From: Sphaeramia orbicularis
Taxonomy: Eukaryota; Chordata; Actinopteri; Kurtiformes; Apogonidae
NCBI RefSeq assembly: GCF_902148855.1
Contig: NC_043965.1
Location: 26,183,523-26,247,522, forward strand
DNA: 64,000 nt
Reading direction: 5' to 3'
Position 1 is the stretch's first letter. Every line of letters starts with the position of its first letter. Position numbers and translations under genes: made by a program. Of the stretch, positions 37,401 through 48,999 are shown one piece after another. Under the pieces are notes generated by a model, which was given only the letters and a program-made list of their open reading frames with translations, had not been told where the DNA came from and made no database searches.

Positions 37401-39423
37401 ACGTATTTCGAAGCAGGAACAGGCTGTGACGCGACGTGCTTGCGCCGGAGGCCTGAAGGTCTGAAGTTCTGAAGTTCTAAAGTTCTGCTGGCTGGAGGAG
37501 GTTCACAGCTGGCTCTGGCGGCTGGTTCTGGAAAGCTCGCCAGGAGAAGTGGAGAACAGCGAAGATGGTAAAGCTCTTTGGAGAGCTTAGAAGATGGAAC
37601 AGCTCTGAGAGCCAAGGAGATGGTCAAGCTCTGTTCTGTGAGAACCCAGAAGATGGACAAGACTCTCTGGAGAAAGCTCTCTGCTCTTAGGTGAGAGCCC
37701 GGGAGAGGTGGAGAAGACTCTGTTGAAAAGTTGGTTTCATTCACCTTTATAGTTCTGTCCAAAAACCAACCCGGCACGCCTTCCTCGTGCATATTGATGA
37801 GTCATTGATGCCTTGGGGCGTTGCCTTCTTTGTCTGTTTCGGCGCGAAACCAACCCACTTCGTGCATATTAATGAGTCGTTTGCATATCTCAAAGTATCA
37901 CGTTTCTCTTCCCTCTTAGGAAGACAGAGGGGGAGAGGATGTTGTGCAGCCTTGTAAGAAAACTTTGCATCCTTAAATAAGATCCTTAAATAAGATCACT
38001 TAAACTTTATACATCACCTGTAACCTCACTTAAGCATCAGTAAAATAATAGCATGATTATTCAGACATGCTATAAGCAGTGATACTCTTACTTTCACATA
38101 ATTCACCGTGAACATGATCAGGACACACATATGTGAAACCACAGGTCAGGCAAATGGCTTAAGTATTACGTGCATAAAAGAGTTAACGTGCTGAGTAAAT
38201 CAACATTAACACATAATGTAATACATTATTAACATGGTACATATAGTGATTTTGTCATTCAGTCCTTTGTTCGTTTCTGGGTTCATCTTCACCTCTGGAT
38301 GAGCAACATAATGAAACACAGATGTTGAGAGGACAAAGTCGGCTAGGTGTAAACACCAAGTCCATTAGGCTCATTCCTTAAGATCATCTGTCTTCGTAAA
38401 TGTCATTTGCAGAGGATGTCCGTGCACTGACCTGCTAACCAACCAATCAGGATGGTTGTTCAGGAATTTGGTTTGACACGGAGAGGAAGATAATATAATT
38501 TATAATTCTGTTTTCGACTCTGTTCACTCACTCCACCGTCATGTGGCTACAGTGGTAAAATATTTAATGCAAAGAAATAAAAAAGCTGTATCTTATTTTT
38601 GGTTGCTTTAATCTATGTCAAGTTTTACAATCTAGGGAGAAGTTGGGGCTGTTAGCTATTAATATCAATATTACATGAATTACTGACATTGAGGGACAAT
38701 AATACATCAAAAGATTAAAATCACTCCCAAGAGTTTGTCTGATGTTCAGTTCCACATTTATTTATTAATTAGATTGAGTTTGATGTTCAGTAATTCATAC
38801 TTATTTATGTAGGTTATCATTACTTTGGATGTTCAGTTCAATAGTTATTAGGCATCAAAGTGGAAGAATTAAATTAAGGCATAATGTGTTTTCAATGTCA
38901 GAAAATTAGGGGGGGGGGGGGCACAGATGTACATAGATATACATGCAGAAAGACAATACTCTTGTGGGGATGAGGATAATCTGTCCACCAAGGATGTACA
39001 AATGTGATAAGAGTAGTGTAAACAAGAAACAACTACTGACTACATAGTAATGTGATGAGTGTAAGAGTGACATGAATCATATGCTGTGTCATATGTAAAC
39101 GGTCAAACCTGCAATACTGTGTTGAACCACTTTTGTCACCCTCTTACATCGTCTTCCTCTTTCTTTCCAGTTCCACAGAGTACCTTTTCCAGCTCACAGC
39201 TGTTTTAGTTCACCATGGTGACATGCACTCAGGACATTTCATCACATACCGCCGCAGCCCTTCCTCTCCTCGCAGTTCTTCACCTTTTGGCTCCCAGTGG
39301 CTTTGGGTTTCAGATGACTCGGTGCGTAAAGCCAGTCTGCACGAGGTACTGTCTTCCAACGCTTATATGCTTTTCTATGAGAGAGTCCGAAGACTAAACC
39401 TCGCCTTGCGGTCAGAGGAGTAA
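34479..39423 (+). CDS. usp30: Ubiquitin carboxyl-terminal hydrolase 30 (mitochondrial deubiquitinase), with apparent one-base deletion
   Basis: Outer-mitochondrial-membrane deubiquitinase that removes ubiquitin laid down by Parkin and so restrains mitophagy. Exons: 34479-34581, 34673-34846, 34949-35052, 35172-35270, 35484-35529, 35615-35708, 35802-35861, 35991-36077, 36172-36252, 36349-36571, 36661-36769, 39171-39423. The start MIKNWGVIGGIAAAI was chosen because no upstream frame enters exon 2 in phase. Residues 5-24 are the membrane anchor, followed by basic ERKKKKK. The Cys box GNTCFLNS has Cys at about 47, and the His box is HHGDMHSGHF in the last exon. Zinc-knuckle pairs CKRC and CENC are present. 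Coding length is 1433 nt, one short of a multiple of three. The missing base lies near 35660, where WKFQHPF should continue HGRLTSN. It is either a real mutation, an assembly error, or is bypassed by another donor (see findings). Confidence 0.95.
36770..39170. other. Expanded last intron of usp30 containing unclassified repeat material
   Basis: This 2.4-kb intron is much longer than the others in the gene. From about 36950 to 38300 it has a composition unlike its surroundings, with many agatgg/agctctg repeats. Read on the minus strand there is a TATA-like ctataaagg near 37750. This could be a solo LTR of a retrovirus-like element or another repeat; I cannot define its ends. Three degenerate units around tgatgttcagt follow at 38737-38850, then a G run near 38909-38920. 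Confidence 0.35.
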
Positions 39424-40145
39424 CCAGAAGCCCATGACCTAAATATACAGACTGTTCTACCTTTTCAGTCCAACTGTTCCAGCGGCATGTGCCAGTGAAA
39501 ACAAGGTTACCATCAGGTGAACTATGGTTTTGAAACCATGAGACCAGAGAGCAAAGCCATCATAGAGGCAGTTGTGGTAAAGAGAATTGTATCATGGATC
39601 TTGGCCACATGTCAAAACGTGTTGTATGATCTGATCTTAAATCTATGAGTCGACACTTTGCCTGTCGCCCTGATCCAGAGTAGGATGCACCTAATCCCAA
39701 AGATTATGGACCATGCAGGATTATTCAGACCATTTGTACATGGAAACTACTTTTCCTTTTGTACATGTGTCAGTTTCTGTCATGCAACATTATGGCTTTA
39801 TGGAACAAACACCTGATAATATAGTGCTTTCCAATGTAAAAGCCCTGCAGTACAATGAAGCTTATTATCTTACATTTGTGTAGAGGCTTCACACACGTAC
39901 TCATCTGTGGCACCTTCTGGGCCTGTAGTCTGTGATGTTGTTCAATTGGAATGCAGTATACTTTTAAAGTGTTGCTGTTATTTTGTCTATTGCCTGTACA
40001 TTAGACAGAGGTAGCTGAATAGAACTTCTCAGAGATGTTATGTAGTATTTATTACATATTATGTAAATTCAGATGGGAAATGTGCTCCTCAACTCTGGTT
40101 CTCCAATGCCAAATTAAATCTAATTTGCCTCATCATTCCCTACAG

Positions 40146-40347
40146 CAGGGGTCACCAACCCTGGTCCTCAAGATCTACTATCCTGCATGTTTTACATGTA
40201 TCTCTGTTCCAACACATCTGATTCAAATGATAAGCCAATCATCAAGCTCTGCAGAAGCCTGATAATGACTGTCAGGAATGCTGGAAGAGGGAAATATCTA
40301 AAACAGGCACGATAATAGATCTTGAGGACCAGGGTTGGTGACCCCTG
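40146..40347. mobile_element. hAT-type MITE in the usp30 3' UTR
   Basis: The ends CAGGGGTCACCAACCCTGGT and the reverse-complement copy at 40328-40347 are near perfect. Flanking 8-bp target sites are ccctacag (40138-40145) and ccctgcag (40348-40355), with 7 of 8 bases equal. Internal wording (caagatctactatcctgcat) continues the inverted repeat. It is 202 bp long with no coding capacity. Confidence 0.9.
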
Positions 40348-41394
40348 CCCTGCAGCGTGTGTGGAATTTAACTAAATCTTGTTTCAGTTAACACTGTTAA
40401 TAAGATATGGAATTTGATATTTTTCTATATTTACAATAATTCTCAGACTGTAATGACTTGCGTAGCCTCACAGTTAGGGCCATGTTGTCTGTAATGGTCA
40501 TGATTTCAACACATGACACCATATGTTTACCTAAATGTGAACATACAATAAAGATTATTTTAATCTGAAAGTAAAACAGCTGAACTAATTAGTATGATGT
40601 TGATATTTAGCATCACAGATCTGTAAGCGACTAAACTGCTTTGGATTTTGGGGAAGTTATTGCTAATGTTTTTAATTCTGGGCAACAAGAAAAACTGCCA
40701 TTTGACCTTGTTCCTACTATGTCATATTGGATGGTGGACTGGTGCAAAACCCTAATGTTTGCATTTTGCACTAAAGTGTATCCATGTATGATTGTGTGTA
40801 ATTGTATGCAGTCTGTGAAGGTGATTGTTTTCAGGTAATAAATGAATAAACCAATTGTGCATTTCAGACTTTCATTAATTTTAATGCAAGACAACAAGTT
40901 GATGTTTGAACATAGTAGATGGATGGACTGCTGTTTGGAAGGAGAAACACTCCTATGACAGGATATCAACACGTTTTTGGATATGAGTAAGTATCATACC
41001 ACTAGAAGGTGTTTGAAAGAACTAAAGAGGGTTGTTTGCATTCACACAGTGGATGGTCTGTCACCAGTAGAAAACTGAAATCACTGAAAAGCAAAAAAAC
41101 ACTTTTGATGAGGTATACATGGCTGCATGTAAGCAGGAATATTCAAATAAAATCAATTTTCAACACCTTTAGAGGAATATTGTCTTTGAAAATAAGAGCA
41201 AAAAACACCAATATTTTGTGCATGTAAATGTAGCCTGTGACAGCTACAGCCAGTGATGGATTACTGGGTTATCAGACTCCTACAAGTTCTCAAATTTCAT
41301 ACACTGTACATCAGTTCAGTATTTGTGTTCAATAAGTGCAGTGTTTTCTTTTAGATCATATCTTCTCATAAGTTCAATTTGTAGTACTTCATTG

Positions 41395-41510
41395 GCAGAG
41401 GTATGATGACCGTCCAGGGTGGGTCCCTCCGTCAGTTGTTGGCAGCTGGGACCAGTTCCAGCACCACCGTAACCCTCTTAATGATTAAGCGGTTAAGAAA
41501 ATGAATGACT
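41395..41510 (+). repeat. L2/SINE-type 3' tail
   Basis: Wording such as ccgtccagggtgggtccctc, ttggcagctgggaccagttc, cagcaccaccgtaaccctct and aagcggttaagaaaatgaat corresponds in order to the conserved 3' tail of fish L2-derived LINEs and SINEs. Confidence 0.75.
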
Positions 41511-42159
41511 GGCCCTGTGCTTATAGTCTGCAGTAAAGGAATTGAAATATTCCATAATCTTGGCACATTTTTGGTAGAATTGTTAAAGGTGTTGGAGTGG
41601 AAATTGAGCAGGAAAATAGCAGAATTCAGAAATACACACCCTCTCTAGTAGCTGCCAGAGCTGTTGGTCTCCTGGACAGAGTTGATCTGTTAGAAGGTAA
41701 AGTTGTCAGCTCTGTCTTCATTTTAAATGTGTAATCAGAGGTGGAAAAAAGTTTCTGGAAACCCCAAGCATTTGTGATATATCACATTAAGAATCACTCT
41801 AAACTCAGTGAACTCTGTCAAGTATTGTGCCATTCTCCAAACCCACACGCTCCCTTCTGCACATGCACTGTTCCAATGATGTCAAAACTGGATGTTTCAG
41901 ACAGATAATCCCCGTTGAAACACATCCAGGGCAAGACATGTCTAAACTGTCAGGAATTCAGTTTCGTTATTATTTTCTTGTCAACAAAAAATAATTTGCA
42001 TTTGTATCTGTCTGACGCAGCCACACCTTTTAAATCCAAAAAACATATTTTTTTAAGATTGTGTAAAGTTTTAAGGTACCACTGTCTGTACTTGAGCTCA
42101 GCTACTTCTGAACACTTAGGGTCATGAACCTCTCTTCTTCAGGCTGATGGTTTATTCTG

Positions 42160-43774
42160 TCATTTTTGACTCGGCTGCACGATGCGCCTAAATGTGAGGT
42201 TTATGCGAGGCACGAGAACTTTTTTCCTGACAGGAAGGCTGTGGTACCAAAACGTGTTGGTTGGTGAGTTCATTAGGAGCAGACTTCCATGAGCGAGCTC
42301 CAGCTTCACAGGTTCAATCTGGCGACTGCTCTCTTTTCCCCGTGCATCCCTGTGCCTGAAGATAAAGTCTCGTGCGGCCCCCAGAGAGACAGACGCGATA
42401 GGACAGAGGGGGTCCAGCTCCCTCTCATCATCGCGGTGCTCCCCCATGTGATCCTGACCATCTTTGTATCTGGTGGAGAGAAGGACATATATAACCAAGA
42501 TGAAATCCAACATGTTTAATTACTGTGTTTAAGTACAAATGTGAGGTATTTTAAATTTTTTTTTTTTTGCAACTTTATACTGTTCATCCACTACATTTGC
42601 CTGACTGCTTTAATTAAGTTTCAGATTTTCCATCCCTTTCTTATCTTGAAAACCAAATACATCAAAATATGCTAATGTTGAATATTTGTGATAAACTGAA
42701 GGATTAAGTCTTCCTGTGTGGAAATTTTTTTTTTTTTTTTTACATTAAAAAGCCACTGAAAACCTTCTCAGACCATCTGAAAAATGCAATCTTAAAGCTT
42801 AAAATGGTGCTTTTATTCCATGTTAATAAAAATTTTATAAATATTGGGTTTTAACAGGAAATATGATGATGTTACAGAAAATGATGTGTTGCTATAGATT
42901 AAACTATGTAACAGTTTATAACGTTCAAATGAGCTCAACATTAAACATGGACAGCAGTAGAATATAGCATTTACATTAATGCATTATTAATATAAATTAA
43001 AAAAAAAAAAAGACATTGCATATTTGTAAAACAATGAGAGTGACCACTTAACTACGTGTGACTACTTTCAATACATTAAGTATATTTAACTGATACTATT
43101 ACATACTGTTACTTAGGTAATGTTTTGAATGCAGAACATTTACTTCAAGTGCAGTGTACTTTTATTTGAGAATCTGAATACCACTTTTGGCATTCATCAT
43201 TCCTCACCTGTTGATCAAGACAAAGTTGAAAGTGTGTCCTGTTGTTTTTGTGACAGCATCCCTGATGTACTCCAGTGCTTGCGTCCATGGACAGGCAAAA
43301 CGTTTCACCCCAGAATAAGTGTAAGTCAAACCTTCATCTCCATATGTTGCCTGCTTTCTCGGTATATTGTAGACTTTCCCAAATACCTGAACCTTGGCTT
43401 CTTGCCCTGTAAGAAAAAGATAAGAAAGACTATCTGAGTCACTGAGATTTCTGATCAGAATTTCACATTACATGGGTTAATATGTTACCTGTCGAGTACA
43501 CCACTTCCTCCTCCAGCTGTCTGAAAAGCCGATCAGCTTCCTCCTTGGAGAACAGCAAAGCATAATCACAGTCCAGCCCCTCTGCCTCTATTTTTTGCCA
43601 AGGAATAGGATGGGAGAACTCTGCAAGAGCAGTATCTTCATCATCCTCAGGATCAAACTCCTCCTCTTTCACCTTCTCATCATTTTCCACTTTAAGTTTC
43701 TTTCTTAGAGGTTTAGTTGAGCCATCATTGGCAGCAGAGTGTTCTTCACGTTTCTGGCCCACAAACTTTTCCAT
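42160..43774 (-). CDS. alkbh2: DNA oxidative demethylase ALKBH2
   Basis: Fe(II)/2-oxoglutarate dioxygenase that reverses 1-methyladenine and 3-methylcytosine in double-stranded DNA. Exons in transcript order: 43489-43774, 43208-43406, 42160-42469; 264 residues (human 261). Iron ligands are His173 and Asp175 in GEHRDD and His238 in TNTFWYHSLP. Arg250 and Arg256 in PRINLTFR bind 2-oxoglutarate. VFGKVYNIPRKQATYGDEGL matches the nucleotide-recognition region. The N-terminus MEKFVGQKRE replaces human MDRFLVKGA, so the human APIM-type PCNA-binding motif RFLVK is not kept. The first coding exon appears to begin after an acceptor at 43822, so a noncoding first exon probably lies upstream, perhaps near ung. 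Confidence 0.96.
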
Positions 43775-44191
43775 TGCACTAGCCTGCTGTCTGTGGCACT
43801 CCGACGAGCCCAACCCCAGATCTTGACAAAGAAGAAATAGTGTTAGACTTTTGATATTGAAATATGGGCGAAAATCATTATGATGGGGATCTGTGCTGTT
43901 GCTTGGTGTCTGCTATCATACAAAATGTAGTGTTTTGTCCATTTGTAACATAACATTGTGTCCAGTTCCTTATAAAATGAAATGTATACATATGAGATGG
44001 AGATGGCTCTAAGAAACAATCATTTTCACTATCAACTAATCTTAATCTATTTAATTTCCTCAGTGAGTCCTCACACTTTAGGCTCAGTTTTACTAGATGT
44101 TGCCTAATGAACAGTTTGTCACAATATGGCACAACAAATGCCAGGTAAAAGACTGCATAAGTCTGAAGAAAAGTTTCACACAGGCTATATA

Positions 44192-44735
44192 CACTGATCA
44201 GCCATAACATTATGACCAGTGACAAGCAAAGTGGTATTAATTTGTGGTAAATATCTCATTACAAACGGACCTGTCAGTGGGTGGGACATATTAAGCAGCA
44301 AGTGAACATTTAGTCCTTTAAGTCCATGTCTTAAAAACAGCAAAAGGTAAGAGTAGGGATCTGACTAAATTTGACAACATACTGTGATGGTCCAGTCACT
44401 GGGTCAGAGCATCTCCAGATCTTGTTCATTTCCCATGTGAAGTGGTTAATACTTGCCAAAAGTGGTAACACAAAAACAAAACAAAAATGGATCTCAACCA
44501 ATCGAGCATCTATGAGACCTTAACATTATTACTGTCTAATACTGTGTAAGTCCCTTTTACCTCAAAAACAGCTCTGACCTGAGGCTTAGCCTTCACCAGA
44601 CCTCTGAAGGTGTGCTGTGGGATCTGGACCAAGATGGTAGCGGAAAATCCCTGAAGTCCTGGAAGTAGAGAGGCGAACTTCCATGGATCAGATTTATTTT
44701 TCCAACACCTTCCACAGATGATCACTGGTTCTGAG
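44192..44735 (-). mobile_element. Tc1-like transposon, left piece
   Basis: It begins with cactgatcagccataacatt after a TA at 44190-44191. It continues with wording typical of a common fish Tc1-like element (aaaacagctctgacct, cagacctctgaaggtgtgct, tccacagatgatcactgg). The transposase reads on the minus strand here but is heavily decayed. The matching right piece is at 48455-48761, so later insertions separated the halves. Confidence 0.75.
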
Positions 44736-45342
44736 CAGATAAGTGTCCTGTCGAGCCACCATACCTGTCGATTTGAGCTCCTTATCACTACTGTGCATGC
44801 GCAACACTCTATCCGTTTGTTTATTTGTTATGTTAAAGACCACAACCACCAGAGGGGGCCACACAATCAGTGTGTGTGATTTGCTTTTTGACCCTGTCTT
44901 TATTTCAGCATATATCACAATCACGGTAACATATCAATTTAAACAAACGTATTAGTAAACATTTGTAACCGAGCGTCTGGAAGATGGATGAACCCACACA
45001 TCAGCATGAACTGTCAAGATCTTAAACTTTTTTTTTTTTTTAGCACACTTCCTGCCTTCATAATAAAAGCACTCCGTGTTACATCCTGTCAGTCTTCATT
45101 AATAAAACATTCCACAAATCGGGAGCACAGAAACGCTGCATACACATACAACTACAGGAGTGAAAAATAAACCAGTAAAGTCCGGTCGGGACTTGGTGGT
45201 CGAGCTTCCGTACGTAACCATAGTGAGGGCGGAGGGCAGCCTGGCCCTGGAGCCAGCGGCAGCGGTGGGCGGCCGGGACAGTGTTGGCAAAGTTGGATCA
45301 GTCGTCATTCCAAGCTGGTGTGAGAAATTACTAACATTAGAA

Positions 45343-48300
45343 ATGGCTCCTAAAAGAAAATGTAGGAGTGGTACTGAAAGACGACAAAAAAGAAAGATGG
45401 AGATGGAAAGAACAGAAGATAAAGGTAGGTCATAATGGGACTGTTTGTTTAATCTGAGTGAATGAAATGAGACAGTCTGATGTTTTATTTGCTAGTACGC
45501 GGCATTGCAGCTATTCTAAAAATAACATAGTGAGAGCACTTGTGTCGTATCCGATATGTCGGCAACACTGTCAACAGTATCAGCAGGGGGTTATTAAACT
45601 TAATAACAAGTGGGGTCAGACACAACAAACCCCGCCCCTCGCACGTATTTAGCCCACTATAAGTAAATGGGAAGATTTTTAAAAATTAAAAAAAAAAATT
45701 TAACTGAAATGTCATGACATCTATTCTGGGTCGCTGGCAATCTATAAACCCCATTTTATATGAATTCAACCTATAGTTTTGCTGTTAAAGTGTTAACAAA
45801 CAAAGAAACAAACTAACCGAACCAAAAATCCCCCTGCCTCTCCCTTGGGATGGGCGGGGTAATAAGTAAAGTAGCCGGAAAGCTAGCCGGGCTGTCAGGC
45901 TCAAGTCCGCAGCCGGGATGAATCAGCTATCAGTACGGGGATAAGAGGCGCTCTCTGCTGGCTGCATGTCACGACATGTCAGACAAATGGGAAAAGTAGA
46001 CAGCGGAAACACAGCTTTTAATTTAGAATGGACTATGAACAGACTCATACAGGCAGTTCAAAAACAGTATGTCTCGAATAAGCACAAATCTTTTGTGACA
46101 TATAGTCAATCCATTTTGTTTTAGGATGCACATTTTTCTCAAAAGCTCTCTGTTATGTATTTTATTTAGCCCTCACTTTACTTGAAATGAAAAAGATTAA
46201 CTATAACAGTATTTAACATCTGTGTATAATGTGAATGTTTCTTTTTGGTGTATACACTCATTTACACATCACATCAATAATATAAATTTTTTACAATGTG
46301 TTGAAGCAGCAAGGGCAGAGGCCAAGCAATAACTTGAGTAGGAGTCTAGTTTTACTTGTTAACAAATAACTAATGTTTTATTGCTACATTAAATTTGTGT
46401 TTTGATTTTGATACAGAACATATTAAATGTCCAAACTGGCCCAAATAGTTTCAGGCTATCCATTTACTTTCCAAGGTATGTCAAATTGTATTTTTGTATC
46501 TCATATTTGGACAATTAGCTAATCTGTATATTTCACTTTGAGAAAATTGCATTTGTTGTGTGGTTAATACATTCACATGGAAGATACATTTGACATGCCT
46601 ATGTGATATCTTCCAGCCTATATGTAAAAATAATAATATTCTAATGTGTTATTTTTTCATGGGCATTATTGAAATATTTTGGACCGACCTCCGCTACACC
46701 AGGTCCATCTACCTCATCAGCTGCCATGACTGCTGCTGAAGGAACATCATCTGAAACTTCAGGAGTATCTACTCTGTCCTATGATGTGAGTGTGGCTGTA
46801 GAGGATATAACTGAGGTATCACAACCTTCTCCATCCTCCTCTGACCTGCCTACAGCTGCACTCATAACTGAGGAACCACAACCTTCTACATCCTACTTTT
46901 CATTATTTCATTATATTTATTTTTGAATACTTTGCACAGCTATATATTTTTAATTTTTCATTTCTATTTATTTGTCAGAATATTTTAGCTTTAACTGGTG
47001 TTCATTTGTCATTACCTTTACTTATAAACTATGTTATATGCAAGTTAATTACTTTTATAGTGTAAATTAGTGTAAAGTGTTTATCATTTGGAATCATATA
47101 ATTTGGATAATTATATGACCATCTAGTCATTTATCTATTTATGAATATATGTATTTATTTATTTCATTCTGAAGCCAAATAAAACAGTGTCTTACCTTTG
47201 TCACTGCTGACATTAGGGAGCTGAGAACCTGAGAACACCTGTGTTGAATCTGCTCCATGTCCACAGTCCTAATCTAAACTCACACTTTCTAAGAGATGAA
47301 GACTAGGTGTCCTTTGTCTTGTCCCACATCTGGTTGTCTGTCTTCTCCTGGATTGTCCACCATAAATGTCTCTTATCTCTTCCTCCCGTCTGTGATTGTC
47401 TCCATGTCGCTCCGTTTGTCTTCTATAATAGGCCATTCACTGCTCATATTGCATCTGAATGAGTGCCAGCCAGTGTTGCCAATGGACTTCATTCATTCCA
47501 TGAAGTAAACACTGTTAGCATTGTTAGCATAGTGCGATTTCTCCTTAGTTTTTGCCTGTGACATCTTTCTTCTTCCACAAGAAGAAGCCCAGGAGCTGAC
47601 AACACCAGTATCTTCTTATTACTAGCCATCCATTCAACAAGTACAACAACAAAAACCCATCTTGACAACTCAACACTCTCTGCTTACAATGACTGACGAC
47701 AGCAAGCTCTGTGTTTTGATCTAGAGAGATGTTCCCTCATTTCCGGTTTAAGTCTTGCGCAAACGTAGAATGTTCCCTCAAGTCGATAGTCGATTTGGTG
47801 TGTTCTTCACACTTTTTTTGACCGCGTCGGGGAGACGGGAGCCAACTGATCAGTTGGGCTACCTTTTCTGGTGACAATCGGCAGTTGGGTTGGTGTGTCT
47901 TCGCCCTAAAAGGTTCTTCTGAAGGTTCATCATACATTGAATTGTCGGAGTTTGTCTCCATAATCATTTTTAAGGCTTCTGAAACGCATGATTCCCATGG
48001 AGTCGGCATTCTCCCATTCAAAGTGAATGGTGCTGTGTAAGTTGCTATGGGATACTGGTGATTTCAGTTTGAAAACTTTACAACCGGTCCTTAATTTTTC
48101 TGGAAAAGCCCCTTCTTTGTTTGTTTTTGGACTACGGAAAATAATTCACATGATCCGCAACAGCTCCAACTACAATATAACAGTGAAAATGCGGATTGAC
48201 GGAAAATGTCGTCATTGGTGGGGAAGTGTTGGGAAGCAATTGATGGAATATCTCAACAATGGCAGGGAAAGAGTTAATATATTGATAAATTGTTTTAAAA

Positions 48301-48450
48301 TAAAGTAAAAAAATTGTTGTTAATCATGTGCATGTCTGTTTTAATTCAATTATGAGCAGTGTGTGTGATTTGGTGGTTGCCCTGTGAATATTTTGGGGCC
48401 ATAAACAAAATCTTGCTTAGGGCTACCAAAGTCCTAGGGCCGGCCCTGGT
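45343..48450 (+). mobile_element. hAT-type (Tip100/ZMYM1-like) transposon remnant nested in the Tc1-like element
   Basis: An ATG at 45343 opens MAPKRKCRSGTERRQKRKME, a typical N-terminus of hAT transposases of the ZMYM1-like group, ending at a donor at 45424. The second exon begins near 46658 (ALLKYFGPTSATPGPSTSSA) and runs to 46925; its acceptor AG has decayed to AT. The BED, catalytic and dimerisation parts are missing. The right end is probably cctagggccggccctg near 48435-48450, a hAT-like terminus. A minus-strand frame at 47737-48021 (94 residues) is unrecognised. The left end of the element was not found. Confidence 0.55.
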
Positions 48451-48454
48451 CCTG

Positions 48455-48761
48455 AGGTCGGGATGTCCTTCCTTAGTCCAGTTTTGGTCGGTACGAACCA
48501 CTGCCGACCAGGAACACCCAATAAGACCTGCAGTTGTAGGAATACTCTGACCCAGTCATCATTGTTACAGTATGGACCTAGTCAAAGTCACTCAGTTCCT
48601 TACATTGATCATTTTGCTGTTTCCAACACATTAGCTTCGAGGACAAAATGTTCATTTGCTGCCTAATATATCCAACCCAGTGAAAGGTATCAATATAATG
48701 AAACAATGAATATTATTACCACTTCTCCTGTCTGTGGTCAGAATGTTATGCCTGGTCGGTG
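48455..48761 (-). mobile_element. Tc1-like transposon, right piece
   Basis: The wording gaccaggaacacccaataag, tctgacccagtcatcattgt and cgaggacaaaatgttcattt, then tgctgcctaatatatccaac and gtcagaatgttatgcctggt, is the other half of the fish Tc1-like element. It ends in cctggtcggtg, the decayed counterpart of the left terminus at 44192. Confidence 0.75.
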
Positions 48762-48888
48762 CAAGTCATAATAAGATAAGGAAATGTACCTACCACAATT
48801 CACCTCAGCAAACGCATCAGTTTCCTCCAGTCCAGTGTGTCTTGAACGCCACTCAGCTCATTAACATAACTTTGCTTTCGTCAACTTC

Positions 48889-48984
48889 TTTTGGCGGCAA
48901 ATACTGAAAACACCGAAAAGGAGATTGGGTTTTGCTCACAGTAACTTCTTCAAGTCAATTATTTTACATTAACTAGCCGCCAAA
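48889..48984. promoter_or_regulatory. Two inverted E2F-like sites upstream of ung
   Basis: TTTTGGCGGCAAA at 48889-48901 fits the E2F consensus. GCCGCCAAA at 48976-48984 is the same core in the opposite orientation, 16 bp before the UNG2 start codon. Human UNG is known to be E2F/S-phase regulated. Facing sites would also suit a promoter shared with alkbh2. Confidence 0.5.
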
Positions 48985-48999
48985 GTGTTCTTTAACAGA

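Larger units (their letters stand above)
39424..42159. other. Region between the convergent 3' ends of usp30 and alkbh2
   Basis: The usp30 3' UTR probably extends to the AATAAA at 40547-40552 and includes a hAT-type MITE. An L2/SINE-like tail lies at 41395-41510. No gene is recognised between it and the alkbh2 stop codon at 42160. Confidence 0.5.
43822..48999. other. Region between the divergent genes alkbh2 and ung, expanded by transposons
   Basis: Most of this 5 kb is a Tc1-like element (44192-48761) split by a hAT-type insertion. The last 240 bp (48762-48999) look like the working promoter region of ung and possibly alkbh2. Confidence 0.55.

Noticed and set aside
37331-37792. 153-codon minus-strand frame in the last usp30 intron
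   Set aside because: Built from repetitive agctctg/agatgg-type sequence with no known protein family; treated as repeat sequence.
44835-44855. CTCF-like site (ccaccagagggggccac)
   Set aside because: One base too many between the conserved AG and GGC parts for a confident match; a single motif without other support.
45160-45435. A host gene with the N-terminus MAPKRKC
   Set aside because: The wording is that of a hAT-type transposase. The second exon has a decayed acceptor and the catalytic part is missing, so it is a transposon remnant, not a domesticated gene.
47737-48021. 94-codon minus-strand frame between alkbh2 and ung
   Set aside because: Lies inside the transposon cluster, has no recognisable domain and no splice context; not called as a gene.
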